Source: Ga0077555 sp041397775 (GTDB lineage: Bacteria > Pseudomonadota > Alphaproteobacteria > Rhizobiales > Hyphomicrobiaceae). Taken from it: 64,000 bases of DNA. The stretch lies in contig JAWKWB010000005.1 of NCBI GenBank assembly GCA_041397775.1, positions 474,994-538,993 of the forward strand, read 5' to 3'. Each line of letters starts with the position of its first letter. Positions within the stretch are counted from its first letter, which is position 1. Below are positions 24,565 to 32,704 of this stretch, one piece after another. The position numbers were made by a program, and so were the translations under genes. Under the pieces are notes generated by a model. It was not told where the DNA came from, ran no database searches, and saw nothing but the letters and a program-made list of their open reading frames with translations.

Positions 24565-26103
24565 TCACGCCGCCGCGCGCTCGGCCCCCGCCATGCCCGC
24601 GCGATAGCTCAGCGCTTCGGCGACATGCAGGCGACCGATCGCCTCCGAGCCGTCCAGATCCGCGATGGTGCGTGCCACCTTGAGCGTGCGATGGAAGCCG
24701 CGCGCGGTCAGCCCCAACCGTTCCGCCGCCTGCTGCATCAGCGCCAGCCCGTCCACATCCGGCGTCGCCACCTCGTCCAGCAGGCGCCCCGCGCACTCGC
24801 CGTTTGTTCGCGTACCCCGCTCGGCTACACCCAGGCGCCGGTAGCGGGCCGACTGCACATCACGTGCCGCGCCCACCCGTGCCGCCACCTCCGCGCTCCC
24901 CTCGGCGGGAGCGGGCAGGGTGAGATCGGCGGCCGAGACGCGCGGCACCTCGATGTGCAGGTCGAAGCGGTCGAGCAGCGGGCCCGACAGCCGCGCCTGA
25001 TAGTCGGCCGCACAGCGTGGCCCGCGCTTGCACGTCTGGCCGGGCCCCGCGCTGCCGCAGCGGCACGGGTTCATCGCCGCGACGAGCTGGAACCGTGCCG
25101 GATACGTGATGCGATGGTTGGCCCGCGCGATGGCCACGTCCCCGGTCTCCAACGGCTGGCGCAGGGCATCGAGGACACCAGGGTGGAACTCCGGCAACTC
25201 GTCGAGGAACAGAACGCCGCGATGCGCCAGCGAGACCTCGCCCGGCCGCGGCCGCGATCCCCCGCCCACCAGCGCCGCCATGGTCGCGGAATGATGCGGC
25301 GCCCGGAACGGCCGCTCGCGCGCGATCCGGCCACCCGCAAGCTCACCGGCGAGGCTCTTGACCATGGCCACCTCGAGCATTTCCGTAGGCTCGAGCGCCG
25401 GCAGGATCGACGGCAGCCGCTGTGCCAGCATCGACTTGCCCGAGCCCGGCGGCCCGACCATCAACAGGTTGTGTCCGCCGGCCGCCGCCACCTCCAGCGC
25501 CCGCTTGGCGGCCTCCTGCCCCTTCACGTCGCGCAGGTCGGCCAGCCCGCGCGGCGCTTCCGCAACGCCGGGCGTGGGCGGTCCCAGCACCTGATTGCCC
25601 TTGAAATGATTGACGAGCGACAAGAGGTGCGGTGCCGCCAGAACCACCATGTCCTCGGCGGCCCACGCCGCTTCCGAGCCAGCGCCTTCCGGGCAGATCA
25701 AGCCCTTGCCCAGCGCGTTGGCGCCGATGGCCGCCGGCAGCCCGCCCGGCACCATGCGGATCGAGCCGTCGAGCGCCAGCTCCCCGATCGCCGCGAAGCC
25801 CGCGATGGCGTCCGGCGCCACCGCCCCCATCGCCGACATCAGCGCCAGCGCAATCGGCAGGTCGAAGTGGCTGCCCTCCTTGGGCAGGTCGGCCGGCGCG
25901 AGGTTCACGGTGATGTGCTTGTAGGGAAAGCCGAGCCCCGTCGCGTGCAGCGCATTGCGCACCCGCTCCCGGCTCTCCGCCACCGCCTTGTCCGGCAGGC
26001 CCACGATGGCGAAGGCGGGCTTGCCCGACGTGATCCGCACCTGCACCTCGACGGGCCGTGCATCGATGCCGACGAATGCCAGTGTCGAGATGTGCCCGTA
26101 CAT
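24565..26103 (-). CDS. comM: YifB/ComM family Mg chelatase-like AAA+ ATPase
   Basis: A 512-residue ComM/YifB protein, a hexameric helicase that promotes branch migration during integration of transforming DNA. The N-terminal Lon-protease-like domain (residues 1-170, starting MYGHISTLAFVGID) is followed by the AAA+ core with Walker A GPPGSGKS at 217-224 and Walker B VLFLDELPEF, a cysteine cluster (NPCRCGSAG...CKRGPRC), and the C-terminal Mg-chelatase domain with RGFHRTLKVARTIADLDG. I chose the ATG at 26103. A LexA-type SOS box lies 59 bp upstream and overlaps a TTGACA -35 element, so DNA damage probably induces it. Confidence 0.95.
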   Translation of the reverse strand: MYGHISTLAFVGIDARPVEVQVRITSGKPAFAIVGLPDKAVAESRERVRNALHATGLGFPYKHITVNLAPADLPKEGSHFDLPIALALMSAMGAVAPDAIAGFAAIGELALDGSIRMVPGGLPAAIGANALGKGLICPEGAGSEAAWAAEDMVVLAAPHLLSLVNHFKGNQVLGPPTPGVAEAPRGLADLRDVKGQEAAKRALEVAAAGGHNLLMVGPPGSGKSMLAQRLPSILPALEPTEMLEVAMVKSLAGELAGGRIARERPFRAPHHSATMAALVGGGSRPRPGEVSLAHRGVLFLDELPEFHPGVLDALRQPLETGDVAIARANHRITYPARFQLVAAMNPCRCGSAGPGQTCKRGPRCAADYQARLSGPLLDRFDLHIEVPRVSAADLTLPAPAEGSAEVAARVGAARDVQSARYRRLGVAERGTRTNGECAGRLLDEVATPDVDGLALMQQAAERLGLTARGFHRTLKVARTIADLDGSEAIGRLHVAEALSYRAGMAGAERAAA

Positions 26104-26161
26104 GCGCGTGCCCCGTTTCCTCCGATCACGCATGATCGTCACGATCCGGACGACCTGTCAA

Positions 26162-26176
26162 GAACATTATGTGAAC
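26162..26176 (-). promoter_or_regulatory. LexA (SOS) box of comM, alphaproteobacterial type
   Basis: Read toward comM the site is GTTC-ACATAAT-GTTC, an exact match to the GTTC-N7-GTTC consensus of alphaproteobacterial LexA. A -35 hexamer TTGACA (26161-26156, minus strand) directly abuts it. The flanking bases make an 11-bp direct repeat (GAACATTATG twice). LexA bound here would block the comM promoter. Confidence 0.7.
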
Positions 26177-26279
26177 ATTATGCGCGCGCTTAGGCCGCGC
26201 AGGCAACGAGCCCGCCGGCAGGCATCATCGCCCACGCGCAGCTCAACGAAGAATCTGCCAGCTCAGGAGGAGACGAACG

Positions 26280-26783
26280 ATGAACCAGGATGCGAAGAAA
26301 TCCGTATTGCGGATGATCCCCTATGGGATCTACGTGCTGACCGCCGACGATGGTAACGGCAACATCGCGGCAGCGACCGTCAACTGGGTGACGCAGTCTG
26401 CGTTCGCGCCCCCCCTCGTCGTGGTCGGCGTGAAGGTCGGCTCCGGCGCGCTCGAAGCCCTGAAGACATCGAGGGTCTTCGCGCTCAACATGCTGGGCAA
26501 GGACCAGAAGAGCCTCGCCTTCACCTTCTTCCGGCCGGCCGATGTGAGTGAAGGCCGCATCAGTGGCCAGCCCTATCACCAGGGCACGACAGGTGCACCA
26601 TTGCTGACGGACGCGCCCGGCGCCGTCGAATGCCGCGTTTCCTCCATCGTGGAGCAGGGCGATCATCACATCGTCGTCGGCGAGGTCGTCGAAGCGCACC
26701 TCTCCCGTCCCCTCACCGGACGGCCCGACATGGCGATCCTGGAGATGAAGGACCTCGGCGACAACGTCTTCTACGGCGGTTGA
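26280..26783 (+). CDS. Flavin reductase-like FMN-binding protein
   Basis: A 167-residue protein of the flavin reductase/FMN-binding split-barrel family. IPYGIYVLTADDGNGNIAAATVNWVTQ at residues 13-39 is the standard N-terminal part, and VECRVSSIVEQGDHHIVVGEVVEA near residue 120 is the conserved barrel end. Such proteins supply reduced flavin or act as flavoredoxins. AGGAGGAGACG precedes the ATG, one of the strongest ribosome sites in the window. It converges on a luciferase-like monooxygenase gene 58 bp away, which might use its reduced flavin. Confidence 0.88.
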   Translation: MNQDAKKSVLRMIPYGIYVLTADDGNGNIAAATVNWVTQSAFAPPLVVVGVKVGSGALEALKTSRVFALNMLGKDQKSLAFTFFRPADVSEGRISGQPYHQGTTGAPLLTDAPGAVECRVSSIVEQGDHHIVVGEVVEAHLSRPLTGRPDMAILEMKDLGDNVFYGG

Positions 26784-26841
26784 GACGCATCGGCGAGACG
26801 CGCCCCTCACCCCAGAGCGCGCCTCGCCGGCTCCGCACCGA

Positions 26842-27987
26842 TCAGGCCGGCGCGAACAGGTTCTCGTGCGACGAGCCCGTCTGCAACGCGCTTGGCGCCG
26901 CGCGCCGCACTGCGAACGCCTTGTCCTGCTGCAGCGTGGGCAACACGTCGCGCGCGAAGAGCCGCATGTTCGTTTCGGCAAGCTCGTGCGGCACGCCGCC
27001 CCAGGCGAACTCGGTGATGAGGTGCTCGAGATTGGCGATGCGGTGCAATTCCTCGATTTTCTGCAGGCAATCGTCCGGCGTGCCCGTGATCTGGATGCTG
27101 ACGTAGAAGTCGGTCGACTTCTTGCGCGCGGCCGGGTCCTTCAGTTTCGAGTAGGTCTTGGCCAGCGCCTCGTAGGATTCGTACCCCTTCACGCTCGCCA
27201 GATGCCCATCGCCGAAATGGTAGTGGTTCTCGATCGAATCCCACTTGGCGCCGAGATATTGATGCGCCCGCTCGTAGGCCTCCTCCCGGGTCGGCGCGCA
27301 CGACACGTTGGTGAGGATGACTGGCCGGTGCGGCGTATGCCCCGCCCCTGCCGCCATCTCGTAGAACCGGTCGATGTCGGCTTTGCACTTCTGCCACTCG
27401 TTCTGCATGATCAACAGCATGCTGAAGCCGAGCTTGGCCATCAGTTCCGCCGACTCCGGGCTCACCGAGGAGGCATAGAAGCGCCGCTCGGGATGCGAGA
27501 TCGGCCGCGGGCGGATCGCCGTCTCCTTGATCTTGAAGTACTGCCCGTTGAACGAGAAGCGCGGCTCACTCAGCGCCTTGACGATGATCTGCGCGGCCTC
27601 CGCAAAACGCCCGCGCGCCTCGCCCATCGGGATGCCGAAACCCTCGTACTCCACGCTCGCCGCCCCGCGGCCGAAGCCGAACATGCAGCGCCCCCCGCAC
27701 ATGATGTCGAGCAGCGCGATCTCCTCCGCCACGCGGATCGGGTCGTGCCAGGGCAATACGATCACGGCAGTGCCGAGCATGATGCGCTTCGTGCGACCGG
27801 CGAAATAGGCGAGAAGCTGCAGCGGTGCGGGCGACATGGCGTAACCCGTGAAGTGATGCTCGAGCGCCATGAGCGAATCGAAGCCCAACGGCTCGGCCAG
27901 GTCGCCCAGCGCGAAGTGTTCCATGATCACGGACGAATCCGAGCGCCCCGGCTCGGACAACATGTTGAGGGCAGTGCCGACTTTCAT
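26842..27987 (-). CDS. LLM-class flavin-dependent oxidoreductase
   Basis: A 381-residue luciferase-like monooxygenase with the TIM-barrel signatures GFDSLMALEHHFTGYAMSP near residue 35, RIMLGTAVIVLPWHDPIRVAEEIALLD near 70, and GRCMFGFGRGAASVEYEGFG near 98. It should oxidise an organic substrate with O2 and reduced FMN. The start at 27987 has CGGAGGAACG upstream. An FNR/FixK-type box lies 76 bp ahead of it, and a flavin reductase gene converges on it. Substrate unknown. A different member of the class lies at 36604. Confidence 0.88.
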   Translation of the reverse strand: MKVGTALNMLSEPGRSDSSVIMEHFALGDLAEPLGFDSLMALEHHFTGYAMSPAPLQLLAYFAGRTKRIMLGTAVIVLPWHDPIRVAEEIALLDIMCGGRCMFGFGRGAASVEYEGFGIPMGEARGRFAEAAQIIVKALSEPRFSFNGQYFKIKETAIRPRPISHPERRFYASSVSPESAELMAKLGFSMLLIMQNEWQKCKADIDRFYEMAAGAGHTPHRPVILTNVSCAPTREEAYERAHQYLGAKWDSIENHYHFGDGHLASVKGYESYEALAKTYSKLKDPAARKKSTDFYVSIQITGTPDDCLQKIEELHRIANLEHLITEFAWGGVPHELAETNMRLFARDVLPTLQQDKAFAVRRAAPSALQTGSSHENLFAPA

Positions 27988-28062
27988 CGCGTTCCTCCGG
28001 GAATGGCGGGACTTGTTCTTGTTGTTCGCGCCGAAGTCTGAGGCGAGCCGCATCGCGCCCGC

Positions 28063-28076
28063 TTGATCTGCATCAA
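28063..28076. promoter_or_regulatory. FNR/FixK-type box
   Basis: TTGAT-CTGC-ATCAA is a perfect match to the FNR/FixK consensus TTGAT-N4-ATCAA, extended to GCTTGAT/ATCAAGC arms of 7 bp. It lies in the 185-bp gap between the luciferase-like gene (minus, start 76 bp away) and the 37-residue peptide gene (plus, start 97 bp away), so either or both may respond to oxygen or nitric oxide. Confidence 0.7.
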
Positions 28077-28172
28077 GCCCACGTATTTTCATCGATTGAC
28101 CCGGCGCAGTGACCGCGACGGGAAAACGGGCAAGGTGGTCCACGTCAATCCCGGCAGGACGGAGGTGTGATC

Positions 28173-28286
28173 GTGAGCAGGAAGCAATGGGTCCGGCTGA
28201 TCGTCGTGATCGCCCTTGCGATCATCGCGCTGCTGCTCGTGCGCCAGCACAGCGCCGCATCCGCGGCGCTGCCCCCGATGATCTGA
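28173..28286 (+). CDS. Small single-pass membrane peptide (37 aa)
   Basis: A 37-codon frame that opens with GTG behind ACGGAGGTGTGATC, an excellent ribosome site. It encodes a basic N-terminus (SRKQWVR), a 15-residue hydrophobic helix (LIVVIALAIIALLLV), and a short tail ending LPPMI. The size and layout resemble small subunits or regulators of membrane complexes. An FNR-type box 97 bp upstream suggests induction at low oxygen. No homolog is known to me; existence is inferred from the ribosome site and the clean membrane helix. Confidence 0.55.
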   Translation: MSRKQWVRLIVVIALAIIALLLVRQHSAASAALPPMI

Positions 28287-28304
28287 GCCCGTGCCCGAGC
28301 GCGC

Positions 28305-29840
28305 TCAATCCGGCTTGAAGGTGTTGCGCCCGTCCTTGGCGGAGACGACGCCGGACGCGCCCATGTAGTCGCGATCCACCATGTCCTGCAGCAGCTTCGG
28401 ATCGTCGGGCGTGTTGGCCATGAAGCGGCGGCCGTCGCCGAGCCGGCCGAACAGGATCGAATAGGACGGCCCCTTGCGGTCGTGCATCACCGTATAGGTT
28501 TCGATGATGGCATTGCCGTCGGCCGCTTCGATGGTCGCCGGCCCCTTGTCGTTGTCGATCGTGGCCTGATAGAGCGCCGGATCCTTCGGCGCGAACGTCT
28601 TCGTCGTCGGCATCGTGGAGTAGATGCCCGCCGACTGCTTCGTGACGTAGTTTCCGTTCGCCGTCACGAGCCCCTTCGAGCCGGGCTTCCTGCGCACCTC
28701 GTCCATCATCTGCGCGATCGAATGCGTCACGTAGTTGTTGCCGGGACCGCCGAAGTAGGGAAGACCGCCCGTCACCGTGAGCCCGCGCGCATCGTCCTCG
28801 GCAATCCCCATTTCGCTGCAGGCGATCTGCACGGCGGATGGGAAGCAGCTGTAGAGGTCGATCTTGTCGATGTCGGCCAGCGTCATCCCCGCCATCGCGA
28901 AGGCTTCCTGGGCCACGATCCGCATGGCCGGCGAGCTGTGATAGTTGTGCCGGTCGGAAATGTACCAATGATCGTGCGCGTCCGCGCAGCCGTGCAGGTA
29001 GACCCAGCGGCTTTCGGGAATGCCCAGTTCACGCGCCTTCGCCACCGAGGTCAGGATCACCGCCGCCGCCTGGTCGATGAACGCATTCGAGTTCATCAGC
29101 TTCGTGTAGGGAAAGCCGATATAGGGATTGTCGGCGCCGACCGTCGCGATTTGCTCCGCCGTGAAACCCTGCCGCCGGTCGGCCAGCGGATTGGCCTTCG
29201 CCACCGCCGCGAAGTGCGCGAACAGCTTGCCCACCGCCGCCATATGCTCGGGCATCGTGCGGCCGCGATGGCGGCGGATGGCGTTCTCGAACAGCGGATA
29301 GGCGAAGATGGCGCCGGCCATGCGGTGCCGGTCCTCGACGTCGTTCCAGCCGCGCGTGGCGACGCCCCATTCCTCGTAGCTGCCGCCCGCGTCCTCGTTC
29401 CAATCGAGCGCCAGCTTGGCGCGCTCGGCGGCCTTCTGCGTGGCCAGTGCCTCCCCGCCGCACACCATGGCAGCGCCGACTTCGCCGCGCGTCACCATCT
29501 CGAACAAGCGGTTGATCGACCATTGCGGCATGTTCCCGCCGGGATGCGTGTAGACGAGCCGCCTCGCGCCACTGGCGCCAAGCCGGTTGGCGATGGACTT
29601 GGGCGGGTTCTTGGGCCCGCCGAACGGGCTTTTGAAACGCCAGCTCGTGTCCGAGAACGAACGCAGCACAACGATGGTATCGAGCGCCTTCAACAGGGCA
29701 TCCCCGCCCTGCGCATCCTCCGCCGCCTTGCGTGCGGCGGCGGCCGTCAGGTCCATCGCAGCGAGCGCCACGCGCGGATCGGGTTCGCGCTGCGTGATCT
29801 GCCCGCTGCCGACGAGAATGGGGATGCGCGTTTCGTCCAT
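28305..29840 (-). CDS. Acetyl-CoA acetyltransferase/thiolase-like protein
   Basis: A 511-residue thiolase-superfamily protein of the long, SCP-x-like type. IPILVGSGQITQREPDP is the usual N-terminus; AAMVCGGEALATQ near residue 125 contains a candidate nucleophilic Cys, LMNSNAFIDQAAAVIL near 255 is the second-half helix, and DLYSCFPSAVQIAC followed by TVTGGLPYFGGPGNNYVTHS is strongly conserved in this subgroup. An extra C-terminal OB-like domain of about 90 residues follows. It probably cleaves or forms a beta-keto thioester with CoA, but the precise substrate is unknown. Confidence 0.82.
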   Translation of the reverse strand: MDETRIPILVGSGQITQREPDPRVALAAMDLTAAAARKAAEDAQGGDALLKALDTIVVLRSFSDTSWRFKSPFGGPKNPPKSIANRLGASGARRLVYTHPGGNMPQWSINRLFEMVTRGEVGAAMVCGGEALATQKAAERAKLALDWNEDAGGSYEEWGVATRGWNDVEDRHRMAGAIFAYPLFENAIRRHRGRTMPEHMAAVGKLFAHFAAVAKANPLADRRQGFTAEQIATVGADNPYIGFPYTKLMNSNAFIDQAAAVILTSVAKARELGIPESRWVYLHGCADAHDHWYISDRHNYHSSPAMRIVAQEAFAMAGMTLADIDKIDLYSCFPSAVQIACSEMGIAEDDARGLTVTGGLPYFGGPGNNYVTHSIAQMMDEVRRKPGSKGLVTANGNYVTKQSAGIYSTMPTTKTFAPKDPALYQATIDNDKGPATIEAADGNAIIETYTVMHDRKGPSYSILFGRLGDGRRFMANTPDDPKLLQDMVDRDYMGASGVVSAKDGRNTFKPD

Positions 29841-29915
29841 GGCGTTTGCGTCCTGACATGTGTTGCTTTGCCGGGATGCTGGCCCGCCCGCGGCGCCCCC
29901 GTCAATAGCACTCGC

Positions 29916-29960
29916 GCCTCACGCCTGCCGCGCGCCTGCCGCGCGCGGCAGGCGTGAGGC
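29916..29960. repeat. 20-bp perfect palindrome in a divergent promoter region
   Basis: Arms of 20 bp (29916-29935 and 29941-29960, starting GCCTCACGCC and ending GGCGTGAGGC) flank a 5-base loop. It sits in the 305-bp spacer between two divergent genes, 76 bp from one start and 186 bp from the other, with no T-tract. It is therefore not an ordinary terminator. The rest of the gap shows no gene. Confidence 0.75.
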
Positions 29961-30145
29961 TCAATGGACGGCCGCCCGCAAAACGCCACACTGGCCCCGC
30001 GGCATCGCCAGGGCCACATCGGTCGAGCCGCCCCGCAAAACCATTTTCTGGCGGAATTGATGTTTCTCGCGAACCCGAACCTTGGCTAAGCTCGCCGCAT
30101 CGCGAGATTGGCGGTGAACGTGCCGCCCGAAGGGAGCCCTTGCCC

Positions 30146-31033
30146 ATGCAGCGTGTGCGCCTGTCGGAGAACTTTCGTGCCGTGTTCTACGCGCCCTTCT
30201 ATGCCACGCAGGCGCTCGGCTACTATGCCAGCGAAGGCCTCGACGTCGTCCTGATCGAAAGCAGCGCGCCCGGCAATGGTCCCCAAGGCCTGCTCGATGG
30301 CAGTGTCGACGTCTCCTGGGGCGGTCCCATGCGTGTCATGAAGGACCGCGACGAAGGCGGCCCCGGCTACATGTGCTTCTGCGAGGTCGTCCGCCGCGAT
30401 CCGTTCTATCTCGTCGGCCGCACAGGTGACGCCCCGTTCCAATTGACCGATCTGGCGACGAAGCGCCTCGGCGTCGTCAGCGAGGTGCCCACACCCTGGC
30501 ACTGCCTCCAGCACGACCTGCGCGAGGCAGGCCTCGACCCCGCGCGGCTCGACCTCGTGCGGGGCCGCAGCATGGCCGACAACCTCGCGGCCGTGGCCTC
30601 CCGCACGCTCGATGTCGCGCAAGTCTTCGAGCCGTTCACCCAACAGGCGCTGGCCCACGGCTTGCAGATCCTCTACGCGCAGAGTGCGCGCGGCCCCACG
30701 TCCTACACGACGCTGCTCGGCACCCGCGAAACCGTCGTCCGCAATCGCGAGATGTACACCGCCATGACCCGCGCCGTCGCCCGCATGCAGGGCTGGCTCG
30801 TGGAGCATTCCGCCGCCGATCTGGCCGAGGCCGTCGCCTCCTTCTATCCGCAGATCCCCCGCGCCACGCTGGCCGCGGCACTCGCCCACTACAAGGCGGC
30901 CGGGCTGTGGGCGGACGGCACGGTCGTTTCCCGCACCGGATTCGAGCGCCTCGCCGTCAGCCTCAAATCCGGCGGCTTCATCCGGACGCTTCCCCGTTAC
31001 GACGATTGCGTCGTCGACTTCTCCGCGACGTGA
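30146..31033 (+). CDS. NMT1/THI5-like (ABC substrate-binding-like) protein without signal peptide
   Basis: A 295-residue protein of the NMT1/THI5-SsuA-like periplasmic-binding fold. FYAPFYATQALGYYASEGLDVVLIES at residues 14-39 is the family N-terminus, GLLDGSVDVSWGGPMRVM near 50-67 follows, and LGVVSEVPTPWHCLQHDLREAGLDP near 110 is the hinge region. Unusually, no signal peptide is present, and the ATG at 30146 behind AGGGAG is well supported; no transporter permease lies beside it. It may therefore act in the cytoplasm, for example in pyrimidine or riboflavin-type metabolism, like THI5. Confidence 0.78.
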   Translation: MQRVRLSENFRAVFYAPFYATQALGYYASEGLDVVLIESSAPGNGPQGLLDGSVDVSWGGPMRVMKDRDEGGPGYMCFCEVVRRDPFYLVGRTGDAPFQLTDLATKRLGVVSEVPTPWHCLQHDLREAGLDPARLDLVRGRSMADNLAAVASRTLDVAQVFEPFTQQALAHGLQILYAQSARGPTSYTTLLGTRETVVRNREMYTAMTRAVARMQGWLVEHSAADLAEAVASFYPQIPRATLAAALAHYKAAGLWADGTVVSRTGFERLAVSLKSGGFIRTLPRYDDCVVDFSAT

Positions 31034-31066
31034 CAGCCTAGCCCCACGCAGCCCGGAGCATCGCCC

Positions 31067-31486
31067 GTGAGCAATCCCGCCTTCGTCTTCGATCACGTCC
31101 ACATCATCGCCAGGGACCCCAGGGCCTCCGCGCAGTGGTACGTCGACAAGCTCGGCGCCACCATCGCCGCCGACACCATCGCGCGCGGTGCGCCACAGAT
31201 CTTCGTCGCGCTCGGCGGCATGACGATCCTGATCCGCGGCAAGCGTCCCGGAGAAACACCGGTCGATACGCGCGCCATCCGCCCCTACGACGACTTCTCG
31301 TCCCACGACGAATGGGGGACCGATCACTTCGGCTTCCTCTACAAGGGCGATCTCGCCGCCTTCTGCGAGGAACTGCGCGCCAAGGGCGTCGCATTCCCCG
31401 TGCCCCTCAAGCGCGGTGTCGGCGGCAGCCTGCTCTGCTACATTTCGGCGCCCGACAATGTCAGTATCGAGCTGATGCAGTGCTGA
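31067..31486 (+). CDS. VOC (glyoxalase/dioxygenase) family protein
   Basis: A 139-residue protein with a single vicinal-oxygen-chelate domain: VFDHVHIIARDPRASAQWYVDKLG at the N-terminus and DEWGTDHFGFLYKGDLAAFCEEL in the second half, ending YISAPDNVSIELMQ. The putative metal ligands are the His of DHVHI, the His of TDHFGF and the Glu of SIELM. It starts with GTG at 31067, 33 bp after the NMT1-like gene, so the two are probably one transcript. Substrate unknown. Confidence 0.85.
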   Translation: MSNPAFVFDHVHIIARDPRASAQWYVDKLGATIAADTIARGAPQIFVALGGMTILIRGKRPGETPVDTRAIRPYDDFSSHDEWGTDHFGFLYKGDLAAFCEELRAKGVAFPVPLKRGVGGSLLCYISAPDNVSIELMQC

Positions 31487-31502
31487 GGGCACGATGGCGC
31501 GC

Positions 31503-31516
31503 TTGATGGCGATCAA
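31503..31516. promoter_or_regulatory. FNR/FixK-type box upstream of cytochrome c-ABC operon
   Basis: TTGAT-GGCG-ATCAA matches the FNR/FixK consensus exactly. It lies between the VOC gene stop (31486) and the cytochrome c start (31613). A centre at 31509.5 would place a class II transcription start near 31551, leaving a leader of about 60 bases. No good -10 is obvious. Confidence 0.7.
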
Positions 31517-31612
31517 GGCTTGCCCGAACGGCCTCGCCGAAGGTCGGATGAGCGCACCCTCGGGCGCGCAAGGTGGCTACTGAAACACGAGCGAGGAGAA
31601 ACGATCGATCCG

Positions 31613-31950
31613 ATGCTGGTCCGCGCAACGCCCCTCCTCCTCGCCTTCGCCATCGCCAGCCTCTCCACGGCAACGGCCTCCGCTGCCGACGAGTTGGCCC
31701 TGGCGACGCACGGCAAGGCTCTGCTCACCCAGCAGTGCGCGCGCTGCCATGCCATCGAACGGGAAGGCGCCAGCCCGTTGGCCGCAGCTCCACCCTTCCG
31801 CGACATCCACCGCAAGTATCCCGTCGAACAACTTGCCGAAGCCTTCGCCGAGGGTATCGTGACGGGACATCCGGCCATGCCGGAGTTCATCTTCACGCCC
31901 GAGGAGATCGACGCCATCCTCGCCCACCTCGGCACCCTCTCGGACACGCA

Positions 31951-31954
<4 letters not shown>
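31613..31954 (+). CDS. Exported mono-haem c-type cytochrome
   Basis: A 113-residue protein with a signal peptide (hydrophobic PLLLAFAIASL stretch, cleavage near ATASA-AD at about residue 24), a haem-binding CARCH motif at about residues 42-46, and a distal Met candidate in GHPAMPEFIF near residue 87. It is a small class I periplasmic cytochrome c. The stop overlaps the ABC ATPase start as ATGA, so electron transfer and the transporter appear co-expressed. An FNR-type box lies 97 bp upstream. Confidence 0.92.
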
Positions 31955-32700
<746 letters not shown>

Positions 32701-32704
32701 CGCC

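Noticed and set aside
29916..29960. Rho-independent terminator
   Set aside because: No T-tract on either strand, and both flanking genes are transcribed away from it.
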